Below are positions 1 to 6,513 of a DNA stretch of 24,743 nucleotides, in pieces. Position 1 is the stretch's first letter. The number at the start of each line of letters is the position of its first letter. A model generated the notes under the pieces. That model was not told where the DNA came from and ran no database searches. It worked only from the letters and a program-made list of their open reading frames with translations. Location of the stretch: contig JAFDAT010000089.1 in assembly GCA_019313725.1 (NCBI GenBank), positions 1-24,743 of the forward strand, read 5' to 3'. Made by a program: the position numbers and the translations under genes. This DNA comes from Deltaproteobacteria bacterium (GTDB lineage: Bacteria; Desulfobacterota; Desulfobacteria; Desulfobacterales; B30-G6).

Positions 1-36
1 AGTTTGTTCATTTTGCTCATTAAGTATGGTTCCTTT

Positions 37-127
37 CATTAGAAACAGTCCGTTGTTTTTCCGGAAAATATCAGTGCCCAAAAGTATGGGATTAATCATA
101 AATCCATGTTGATAATTGTTTCTAATG
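37..127. repeat. Spaced 10-bp inverted repeat upstream of selenoprotein gene
   Basis: CATTAGAAAC (37-46) and its exact reverse complement GTTTCTAATG (118-127) are separated by 71 bp. Short direct repeats of the form A(A/G)TATGG also occur near 24, 83 and 134. The right arm falls between the candidate -35 and -10. Function is unknown; a two-site operator is possible. Nothing else is recognisable in the first 270 bases. Confidence 0.35.
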
Positions 128-137
128 TGCATAAATA
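109..137 (+). promoter_or_regulatory. Candidate promoter of the selenoprotein gene
   Basis: TTGATA (109-114), a 17-bp spacer and TAAATA (132-137) lie upstream of the gene starting at 271 in a very AT-rich stretch. The -10 is weak (3 of 6 to consensus), so this is only the best sigma-70-like match I see. The spacer contains one arm (118-127) of a 10-bp inverted repeat whose other arm is at 37-46, which could be a regulator site. It implies an mRNA leader of about 125 nt. Confidence 0.3.
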
Positions 138-270
138 TGGTTCCCGTTGTATTTTCATATAGACTTAACACCAGAAAAACACATAATCTATAAATATATT
201 CAAAATATTCTTCATGCTCTATCTACAAGCGCGTGAATATTTATAACAAACGCGATAGGAGAAAAAGGAA

Positions 271-1152
271 ATGACCGAAAAAAATAATGTTGTCAATGGC
301 TTCTGTTTCATGCCCCCATCTCTCGGTGCTTGGATGAGGAGCACCATTCCAAAAAATGATTTCGAAGGTGAAATTCCTTGGACACCTTTAAAAAGGCCCA
401 TAAGTGAAATGGTATTTTCACTTATGACATCTGCGGGTATTAATATTACGACAGACCCGGCTTTTGACATGGAACGGGAAAAGAAAGAACCGATGTGGGG
501 TGATCCTTCCTATAGAAGAATTCCCATATCCGCAACGGTAGCGGATATCGACGTCAACCACCTGCACGTGAATACGGATTATATCAAACAGGACATTAAC
601 GTTGTTTTACCAATAAACAGATTCCAGGAGTTCGCGACAGATGGTATTATTGGTGCCCTTGCACCTACGGCTTATTCCTATTACGGCTATCAGATGGACC
701 CCAAAGTCCTTTTGGAAGAGACCATGCCAAAGGTTCTTGCCGACATGAAAACAGAAGGTGTTAAGGCGGTCCTGCTCACCCCAACCTGACCTTTGTGCCC
801 CCGGTCCGTGGGACGGGTTGCAAGATTTCTCGAGGAAAATGGATTGTCGACGGTTGTGCTCACCATGGTGCCTGAATTTAATAGGGAAATCGGCATGCCA
901 CGGGTTGCCGCCATCGAATACCCTTTTGGAAGAATCATCGGCGAAGTGAACGATGTTGCCGGCCAGCAAGACGTGCTTAAAGCTGCGTTGTCGGTTTTAG
1001 AGACCGCACAAACCCCGGGTGAGGTTGTGCACCTGCCCTTCACCTGGCACGAGGAGCCCAAGCATACTAAATGGCACCCACCCGAGATTTCACCGATTAT
1101 CAAATTGTACCTGGATGAAATCAAGAAAGCCGGGGCTGACGCCCGTAAATAA
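271..1152 (+). CDS. Selenoprotein of the GrdB/PrdB (glycine/betaine/D-proline reductase) family
   Basis: One 293-residue reading frame is interrupted only by a TGA at 787-789 (codon 173). Both halves are in the same frame and read as one protein. The join is LTPT-U-PLCPRSVGRVA, a U-x-x-C redox motif at the place where GrdB/PrdB-family proteins carry selenocysteine or cysteine, followed by the family's helix and a VVLT strand. The N-terminal half has the family's pattern of a P-FTPL-like segment (PWTPLKRP), FREIP-like segment (SYRRIPISA), DINVVLPINRF and a PTAYSYYG segment. The family reduces C-N or related bonds with the Sec/Cys pair; the substrate here is unknown. Length is close to PrdB plus an N-terminal extension and well below GrdB. 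ATG 271 has AGGAGA about 10 nt upstream. No partner reductase subunit genes are adjacent, so it may work alone or with distant partners. Standard gene callers will split it into 271-789 and 793-1152. I am fairly sure of the family and confident of the recoding. Confidence 0.88.
787..789 (+). other. In-frame UGA, predicted selenocysteine codon (Sec173)
   Basis: The TGA is followed in frame by CCT TTG TGC, giving U-P-L-C. Coding-type sequence and family resemblance continue for another 120 codons to a TAA at 1150-1152. A hairpin suited to a bacterial SECIS begins 6 nt after it. Confidence 0.85.
796..822 (+). promoter_or_regulatory. Putative bacterial SECIS hairpin
   Basis: Downstream of the UGA, TGC (796-798) can pair with GCA (820-822), CCC (800-802) with GGG (815-817), and GTCC (804-807) with GGAC (811-814), leaving a GTG loop (808-810). 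There is a small C/TT internal mismatch and a single bulged G at 803. The loop begins with G and starts 19 nt after the UGA. Known bacterial SECIS elements sit immediately downstream inside the coding sequence with a G at the start of the apical loop, which fits. The fold was drawn by eye without an energy calculation. Confidence 0.6.
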
Positions 1153-1183
1153 TACCCGGGTCCAGAGGGCCCGGCACTGGGTT

Positions 1184-1209
1184 CTCCCTATAAGGGAGTG
1201 TTTATTTCA
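1184..1209 (+). terminator. Rho-independent terminator after the selenoprotein gene
   Basis: CTCCCT (1184-1189) pairs perfectly with AGGGAG (1193-1198) around an ATA loop, followed by the T-rich TGTTTATTT. A second GC-rich hairpin, CCGGG (1156-1160) with CCCGG (1170-1174), lies just before it, directly after the stop codon. Confidence 0.65.
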
Positions 1210-1226
1210 TAGCATGAAGTGAAAAA

Positions 1227-1337
1227 AGTGAGCTAAAATGATAAAAAGTGCCTAAAGTTAAGGAATTCTACCTGTTCATATAATAGATAGAGCGAAGCGA
1301 CGCATCAACTTTAGATCACTTATCACTTTAGATCACT
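1227..1337. repeat. Cluster of AGTGATCTAAAGT-type repeats in both orientations
   Basis: AGTGAGCTAAAAT (1227-1239) and AGTGCCTAAAGT (1247-1258) are followed by two identical inverted copies, ACTTTAGATCACT at 1308-1320 and 1325-1337 (17-nt period). The two halves can pair into a long imperfect hairpin around the GAGCGAAGCGACGC segment near 1291. There is no coding potential. It looks like an intergenic dispersed repeat between the convergent genes ending at 1152 and 1453. Confidence 0.6.
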
Positions 1338-1359
1338 CTATACTTCGGGTTAATTTTTC

Positions 1360-1428
1360 GGCAGGGCTGAAGCCCTGGACTACATGGCATGAAGCCGACG
1401 GCTTTGTAGCGCAGGGATTTATCCCTGC
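1360..1428. repeat. Three tandem REP-like hairpins
   Basis: Three back-to-back palindromes lie just past the 3' end of the acyl-CoA dehydrogenase gene: GCAGGGCTGAAGCCCTG (1361-1377), AAGCCGACGGCTT (1392-1404) and GCAGGGATTTATCCCTGC (1411-1428). The first is shared, inverted, with 8675-8700 (GTAGGCCAGGGCTTTAGCCC and on), so this is a dispersed family. It probably acts as a bidirectional transcription end or mRNA stabiliser. Confidence 0.6.
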
Positions 1429-1452
1429 TTAACCGTGCGCTTCATACCAAAA

Positions 1453-2649
1453 TCATGCGGTATACTCGTTCAAGATCCTGCGGCCCACACTGATCTTGTG
1501 AACCTCATCCGCACCGTCATAAATCCGGGCAGCCCGTTCACCCCGGTAATACATGGCAATCGGCGTGTCATCGGACATACCCAGTCCGCCGTGAACCTGC
1601 AGGGCCCTGTCCACAACCCGCTGCATGGCGTTGGCCACGTAGAACTTGATGATCGAGATATCCTTCATGGCCGCCTTGATACCTTTATTCTCTATGATCC
1701 AGGCCGTATTCAGAACCATCAGGCGGGACGACAGAATATCGGCGGCGCTGTCGGCAATATAGCTTTTGATGACATCTGAATCCGCAAGCGTTTTCGTCGG
1801 TGTGCGCCTTCTCTTTTTGGCGTAGGAGCACATCAGGTCAAAACAGCGGTTGCAGATCCCGATCCAGCGCATGCAGTGGTGAATGCGTCCCGGTCCCAAC
1901 CGTTCCTGAGCCAGGATAAAACCCATGCCTTCGCCGCCGATGATGTTCGCCTGGGGAACCCGACAGTTCTGGAAAGCCACTTCGGCATGGCTGTTGTACC
2001 CATCGCCGGTATGCCCCATCACGGAGATGTTGCGCACCAGGTTGAATCCCGGTGTATCCGTGGGCACGATAATCATGCTTGCTTTGCGGTGGTGCGACTC
2101 CGCTTCGGGGTTGGTTTCCGCCATCACGATTGTAAAAGCGGATCCCTCGCAGGATGACGTGTACCATTTCTGTCCATTGATGACATAATCGTCGCCATCC
2201 TTGACGGCAGTGGTCAGCAGCCAGGTCGGGTTGGACCCCGCCACCTCGATTTCGGTCATGGCAAAACAGGAACGAATTTTACCTTCGATAGACGGCCGGC
2301 AGTACTTCTCTTTCTGCTCCGGGGTCCCGTACTTGTGCAGGATTTCGATATTCCCGGCATCCGGTGCCTGGCAACCGAAGACGTAGAGCCCGATGGGTGA
2401 CTGCCCCAGGGCTTCATAGATCATGGCCGTTTCCATGAGGGGAAGTCCCATGCCCCCGAATTCCTTGGGATGCAGCGGTGCCCACAGCTCCATCTGCCGC
2501 ACCATGTCCCGCTTTTTCTCGATCTCCGGTTCCATGGCAACAAATCCTTTTCCCAGGAAGTCGTGCTCCATGGGAAGCAACTCCCGGTCTACAAACTCGT
2601 TGACCATATCGAGGATCGTCTGAAGCTTTTTGGATGGTTCAAATGACAT
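1453..2649 (-). CDS. Acyl-CoA dehydrogenase (ACAD10/11-like)
   Basis: This is a 398-residue flavoprotein of the acyl-CoA dehydrogenase family that introduces an alpha,beta double bond into an acyl-CoA and passes electrons to electron-transfer flavoprotein in the cytoplasm. Visible marks are the central FAMTEIEVAGSNP motif, the KWYTSS segment, VHGGLGMSDDTPIA near residues 353-366 and the C-terminal RIYDGADEVHK. Where most family members have the catalytic Glu (YEG), this one has Asp378 (YDGADEVH), as I recall for ACAD10/11-type enzymes, so it probably belongs to that branch and may take longer or substituted chains. The ATG at 2649 follows GGAAAGGAGAAAAA, a good ribosome site. It lies 165 bp downstream of another acyl-CoA dehydrogenase on the same strand and may share its transcript or have its own promoter. 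The exact substrate cannot be read. Confidence 0.92.
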   Translation of the reverse strand: MSFEPSKKLQTILDMVNEFVDRELLPMEHDFLGKGFVAMEPEIEKKRDMVRQMELWAPLHPKEFGGMGLPLMETAMIYEALGQSPIGLYVFGCQAPDAGNIEILHKYGTPEQKEKYCRPSIEGKIRSCFAMTEIEVAGSNPTWLLTTAVKDGDDYVINGQKWYTSSCEGSAFTIVMAETNPEAESHHRKASMIIVPTDTPGFNLVRNISVMGHTGDGYNSHAEVAFQNCRVPQANIIGGEGMGFILAQERLGPGRIHHCMRWIGICNRCFDLMCSYAKKRRRTPTKTLADSDVIKSYIADSAADILSSRLMVLNTAWIIENKGIKAAMKDISIIKFYVANAMQRVVDRALQVHGGLGMSDDTPIAMYYRGERAARIYDGADEVHKISVGRRILNEYTA

Positions 2650-2814
2650 TTTTTCTCCTTTCCTATGTTGTTAGAATAACTTTAAAGCGTTACATTCATA
2701 GCATCCTTAACAAAATATCAATTCCTGTAAATACAGCAATAATTTTTATGCATATACACACAATTCATATAGTGGAACAAGGGGCAATTCAGCGAACCAT
2801 GTTCAAAATTCAGG

Positions 2815-4602
2815 TTAAAACGCAGTTACCGACATTTCCACCACCTCGCGACCCGGCCGCACGCAGGTTTCGATGGTTGCCAGAGTGTGGGGCAGCGTGA
2901 TGTCCACGAAGTATTTGGCCTGATACAGTTTGCCCCGAAAAAAATCGTATTTGCGCCCTTTTTCGCCGGCCAAGGGTCGGGCGATGATGGCGAGATCCAA
3001 AAGACGCCAGGCCATAGTCACCTCCCCGAATGCCGTCAGGGCGGGATAGGTGCTGGCGGCCCACAGAAGCGGGTCGGCCCCTCTGCGCTCCAGCATTTCC
3101 CGGGAGGTCTCCTTGAGCCGTTCCATCACATCTCCCAGAGCCTGTACACGTTCCCCCAGTTCTTCATCCTGCTGATGTCGGTTGCAGAATTCCTCGATTT
3201 CCCGGCAGTAAGCACTGAAACAGGCACCATTTTTAACGGTCATTTTCCTGCCCATCAGATCCATGGACTGAATGCCGTTGGTGCCCTCGTACAGAGACAT
3301 GATCTTGGCATCCCGCAAATACTGCTCGATGGGATAGTCCTGGCAGTAGCCATAGCCACCAAGACACTGCATGGCGGTTTCACAGACCCTGAATCCCATA
3401 TCCGAACAGTAGGCCTTGATAATAGGCGTCATGAAATCCACCAGATTTTCAAAATGGGTACGGCGATCCCCGGCTGGCAGTTCATAGGACAGATCCGACC
3501 AGAAGGCACCGGTATAAATCATCGAGCGCATACCGTCCACCATGGCCTTCATCCAGAGCAGCATGCGGCGCACATCCGGATGGTCGATAATGGCGACATC
3601 CCCATTCTTCCCACCGGCCAAATCCCTCCCCTGCCGGCGCTCTTTGACATACGCCAGGGCGTTCAGGTAAGCGGTGCTGGCCATGGTCATACCGCCTACC
3701 CCCGTGTTGATGCGGGCGGAATTCATCATCTGGAACATGTGGGCCAGGCCTTGATTGGCGCCACCGCACAGGTACCCGATGCAATCATCCCTGCCGCCGA
3801 AGGTTAGAGCTGCCGTAGGGGAGCCGTGCAGACCCAGCTTCTTTTCGATGCCGGTGCAGACCACGTCGTTGGCCTGCCCCAGCCCGCCGTCCGGGTTAAC
3901 ACGAATCTTGGGCACCACGAACAAGGATATGCCCTTGATGCCTGGCGGGGCCCCCTCGATCCTCGCCAGCACCAGGTGAATAATATTCTCGGCGATATCA
4001 TGGTCGCCCCAGCTGATGAAAATCTTGTTGCCTCTGATCTTGAAATGGTCGCCTTCCGTGCAGGCCGTGGTCTCCAGTGCGGCCAGGTTGGAACCGGCAT
4101 TGGGTTCGGTCAGACACATGGTGCCGGCCCAGGTGCCGTCAAACATCCTGGGAATAAAACGGGCCTTGAGTTCATCCGAACCGAAGCTCTCGATCAGATG
4201 GGCCGCCCCGTGGGTCAGGCTGGGCGCCATGTTGAACGACTGGTAAGCACCGTACATCAGGTCGTTGACAACAATGCGCATCATGTGGGGAAATCCCTGG
4301 CCGCCGTATTCCGTGTCGCGGGACACCGCTGTCCAGCCATCTTGTCCATATTGACGGAATGCTTCTCGAAGCACCGTCGCGCAAACCACCTGCCCCCCCT
4401 CCAGCCGGGGCGGCTGTTCCTCGCAGATCTCACTGAGCGGATCCACCACCCCTTTGGCAAAATTGATGGCCTCCGTGACCAGAAGATCCAGGGTTTTTTC
4501 ATTTAAATCCCGATATCGTTCCAGTTCGCACAGCGTGCCGTAGTCGAGTTGGTCCTTGAGAATGAAAAAGAGATCTTTTTGATTGATTTTAAAATTGCCC
4601 AT
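2815..4602 (-). CDS. Long acyl-CoA dehydrogenase with C-terminal extension (DmdC-like)
   Basis: This 595-residue acyl-CoA dehydrogenase is about 200 residues longer than the classical enzyme; the extra C-terminal helical domain is typical of the DmdC/long subgroup. Motifs are CLTEPNAGS (163-171), KLGLHGSPTAAL near 255, CLGGYGYCQDYP near 413 and YEGTNGIQ (438-445), which carries the usual catalytic Glu439. The start ATG follows AGGAGAG about 8 nt upstream. The gene begins 18 nt after the lipA stop and its ribosome site sits in that gap, so lipA and this gene are almost certainly co-transcribed from the divergent GntR-controlled region. It would oxidise a short, branched or aryl-substituted acyl-CoA; the substrate is inference. 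All key residues seen are intact. Confidence 0.93.
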   Translation of the reverse strand: MGNFKINQKDLFFILKDQLDYGTLCELERYRDLNEKTLDLLVTEAINFAKGVVDPLSEICEEQPPRLEGGQVVCATVLREAFRQYGQDGWTAVSRDTEYGGQGFPHMMRIVVNDLMYGAYQSFNMAPSLTHGAAHLIESFGSDELKARFIPRMFDGTWAGTMCLTEPNAGSNLAALETTACTEGDHFKIRGNKIFISWGDHDIAENIIHLVLARIEGAPPGIKGISLFVVPKIRVNPDGGLGQANDVVCTGIEKKLGLHGSPTAALTFGGRDDCIGYLCGGANQGLAHMFQMMNSARINTGVGGMTMASTAYLNALAYVKERRQGRDLAGGKNGDVAIIDHPDVRRMLLWMKAMVDGMRSMIYTGAFWSDLSYELPAGDRRTHFENLVDFMTPIIKAYCSDMGFRVCETAMQCLGGYGYCQDYPIEQYLRDAKIMSLYEGTNGIQSMDLMGRKMTVKNGACFSAYCREIEEFCNRHQQDEELGERVQALGDVMERLKETSREMLERRGADPLLWAASTYPALTAFGEVTMAWRLLDLAIIARPLAGEKGRKYDFFRGKLYQAKYFVDITLPHTLATIETCVRPGREVVEMSVTAF

Positions 4603-4620
4603 ATACGGCTCTCCTGACTG

Positions 4621-5502
4621 CTATACTTCCATTCCGCTGAACAGCTCCCGCGCATGGTAGGAACTGCGCACGAACGGTCCGCTGGCCACCTGCTTGAAAC
4701 CCATGGCGAGTGCTTGCTTGCCTAAAGCGGCAAATATTTCCGGGGATATGTATTCCACCACCGGCAAATGTGACTTCGAGGGCTGCAAATACTGGCCCAG
4801 GGTCAGCAGACTGCATCCATGATCCAATAAATCCTGCAGAGCCTGTTCGATTTCACGGCGGGTTTCACCCAGCCCCAGCATCAACCCGGATTTGACCGGC
4901 AGATAGGGACTGCTGTGGTGTGCGCGCTGCAGCAGTTCGAGGGACCGTTCATAAACAGCCTCGGGACGAACCTTTGGATAGAGCCGCTTGACGGTCTCAA
5001 GATTGTGGTTGAGAACGTCGGGTGCCGCTTTCAGGACAAGTTCAAGGGCATCCAAGCTGCCCTCAAAATCCGGAATCAGCACTTCGACGAACGTGTCAGG
5101 GTTGACCTTACGGATACTGCCGATAGACGCAGCGAAATGCGCAGCACCGCCATTGGGGAGGTCGTCACGGGTGACCGAGGTCACCACCACGTATCCGAGG
5201 TTCAGGGTCTGAACCGCTTCGGCGATCCTCTCGGGTTCGTCCGTTTCCGGCGGGTCCAAAGCCCCGTGTTCAACGGCACAGAAATGACAGTTACGCGTAC
5301 AGCGGGCGCCCATGATCATGAAGGTGGCGGTCCCTTTTGAAAAACATTCCCAGAGATTGGGACACTTGGCCTCCTGGCAGACGGTGTGCAGGCAGCTTTG
5401 GTCCAACAGCCTGCGGACATTTTCATAGCCTTTCCCCGTGGGCAGTCGTCGTTTCAACCACGGTGGTTTTTTCTTTGCAGTCGTGGTAATTTGAACATTC
5501 AT
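4621..5502 (-). CDS. lipA: Lipoyl synthase
   Basis: This radical-SAM enzyme inserts two sulfurs into an octanoyl group on lipoyl-domain proteins, such as GcvH or 2-oxoacid dehydrogenase E2. The 293 residues have the family length. The auxiliary cluster motif C-x4-C-x5-C is Cys42, Cys47 and Cys53 (VCQEAKCPNLWEC). The radical-SAM motif C-x3-C-x2-C is Cys68, Cys72 and Cys75 (CTRNCHFC). The conserved C-terminal RSSYHA is at about 279-284. ATG 5502 lacks a clear Shine-Dalgarno sequence. It is the first large gene of a minus-strand operon with acyl-CoA dehydrogenases; no lipB or lipoyl-carrier gene is next to it, which is unusual. A -10 at 5696-5691 overlaps a GntR-type palindrome, so it is probably repressed by the divergent regulator. 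Confidence 0.96.
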   Translation of the reverse strand: MNVQITTTAKKKPPWLKRRLPTGKGYENVRRLLDQSCLHTVCQEAKCPNLWECFSKGTATFMIMGARCTRNCHFCAVEHGALDPPETDEPERIAEAVQTLNLGYVVVTSVTRDDLPNGGAAHFAASIGSIRKVNPDTFVEVLIPDFEGSLDALELVLKAAPDVLNHNLETVKRLYPKVRPEAVYERSLELLQRAHHSSPYLPVKSGLMLGLGETRREIEQALQDLLDHGCSLLTLGQYLQPSKSHLPVVEYISPEIFAALGKQALAMGFKQVASGPFVRSSYHARELFSGMEV

Positions 5503-5538
5503 GATCGAACCATATCAATATTCAACACTAATTTCTAA

Positions 5539-5667
5539 CTATTTCTGGCACAACTGGAAACCATTCCCCGTGCCGGCCACTGGGTGCACATCGATGCGCC
5601 ACAGGTCTTCATCCGGACGGTGCGGGTTTATCTGGCGGTATGAATCACCGCAAACAACGGCACCCAT
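5539..5667 (-). CDS. Possible 42-residue small protein in the lipA leader
   Basis: On the minus strand an ATG at 5667, preceded by AGGG 4 nt away, opens a 42-codon frame ending in TAG (5541-5539). The product starts MGAVVCGDSYRQINPHRPDE and ends QLCQK. Codon choice is GC-rich at third positions like the neighbouring real genes. It would start about 17 nt after the predicted lipA transcription start. I recognise no family; it could be a leader peptide, a small protein or chance. Confidence 0.25.
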   Translation of the reverse strand: MGAVVCGDSYRQINPHRPDEDLWRIDVHPVAGTGNGFQLCQK

Positions 5668-5678
5668 TCAACCCTGTA

Positions 5679-5693
5679 AATGGTCCAACCATT
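5679..5693. promoter_or_regulatory. GntR-type operator O1 (lipA side)
   Basis: AATGGTCCAACCATT is a near-perfect palindrome (6 of 7 positions paired around a central base). It matches the TGGT-Nx-ACCA form used by FadR/FCD-type GntR regulators and differs at two central bases from the operator at 5761. It overlaps the candidate lipA -10 on the minus strand (TATAAT, 5696-5691; possible -35 TTGAGA 5717-5712, spacer 15). Confidence 0.7.
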
Positions 5694-5736
5694 ATAAATA
5701 CCATATTCCCTTCTCAAATGCATGCCACCTTTTGGA

Positions 5737-5765
5737 TTGACTTTTGGCATTATTTTTTCTAATGG
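5737..5765 (+). promoter_or_regulatory. Promoter of the gntR-AOR operon
   Basis: TTGACT (5737-5742), a 17-bp spacer and TAATGG (5760-5765). The -10 is weak but coincides with the operator at 5761-5775. Transcription would begin within a few bases of the ATG at 5776, so the message would be leaderless or nearly so, in keeping with the absence of a ribosome site. Confidence 0.5.
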
Positions 5766-5775
5766 TTAAACCATT
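5761..5775. promoter_or_regulatory. GntR-type operator O2 (gntR side)
   Basis: AATGGTTAAACCATT is a perfect palindrome around a central A and directly abuts the gntR start codon. Its start is 82 bp from that of O1, close to eight helical turns. Position over the -10 and start site predicts autorepression. Confidence 0.75.
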
Positions 5776-6513
5776 ATGTTTCATGCCGCTTCGCAAAACA
5801 GAATTTTTCAGGACATCGTGGACCAGATTCAGGAAGCCATCCTGGAGGGTCGCCTGCAGACCGGAGACATACTGCCGTCCGAAAGAGATCTGAAAGAGAT
5901 GTTCAACACCAGTCGGGGGACGCTGCGCGAGGCCCTGCGGGTGCTGGAGCAGAAAGGCCTCATTGAAATCAAACTTGGTGTAGGCGGCGGATCTGTGGTA
6001 AAGGAGGTAAGCGTGGACAAAATCAGTGAGAGCCTTGCACTGCTGATCCGCACCCAGCGGGTATCTTTGAACCACCTGGCGGAATTTCGTGAGGCTGTGG
6101 AAGGCATCATCGCCGCCCAGGCAGCGGAACGGGCGACCCCGGCGGATATAAAACAGCTGAAAGAACTGCTGGAAAAGGCCCGAAAGCACATTGGAAAGGG
6201 GAAGGCGGCCCACAACGACTTTATCGAAATCGACAAACAGATTCACCTGGTGCTATCCAATATCACGGGCAACCCGATTTACATCTCCCTGATCTATTCC
6301 GTGCACCAGAATATTCATCGATATTACGATCGGTTTCTGTCCATGGACGAATCCGAGATGAATGAAAACTACCAGGATTTGAAAATCATGGTCAGGGCAG
6401 TGGAAAAGGGGCACGCCAACCAGGCCCGTATCATAGCCCAGAACCATGTACACCGGTTTAACCGCCGCATGAAAGACAAGGCCCAGGAGGAACGTGACCA
6501 TGACAAATTTTGA
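5776..6513 (+). CDS. GntR-family (FadR/FCD subfamily) transcriptional regulator
   Basis: This 245-residue DNA-binding repressor or activator has an N-terminal winged helix (residues about 8-75) with the family pattern G-ILPSERDLKEMFNTSRGTL-REALRVLEQKGLI. A helical FCD effector domain (about 95-225) contains the metal/ligand-site type residues in EIDKQIHLVL and the closing AQNHVHRF helix. FCD proteins usually sense carboxylates or acyl-CoA. No in-frame start lies further upstream, because TAA at 5767-5769 blocks it. ATG 5776 has no Shine-Dalgarno sequence. It overlaps the next gene and is divergent from lipA, and two FadR-like palindromes lie between, so it most likely controls both directions. 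The effector is not readable from sequence. Confidence 0.93.
   Translation: MFHAASQNRIFQDIVDQIQEAILEGRLQTGDILPSERDLKEMFNTSRGTLREALRVLEQKGLIEIKLGVGGGSVVKEVSVDKISESLALLIRTQRVSLNHLAEFREAVEGIIAAQAAERATPADIKQLKELLEKARKHIGKGKAAHNDFIEIDKQIHLVLSNITGNPIYISLIYSVHQNIHRYYDRFLSMDESEMNENYQDLKIMVRAVEKGHANQARIIAQNHVHRFNRRMKDKAQEERDHDKF

Noticed and set aside
793..1152. Separate gene starting at TTG 793
   Set aside because: It is in the same frame as 271-789, has no ribosome site of its own, and completes the selenoprotein.
2650..2814. Operator for the GntR regulator upstream of the shorter acyl-CoA dehydrogenase gene
   Set aside because: No AATGGT-ACCATT palindrome is present; only unrelated short inverted repeats such as CTGTAAATACAG.
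2887..3807. + strand frame of 306 codons
   Set aside because: Antisense shadow of the long acyl-CoA dehydrogenase with no recognisable domain.
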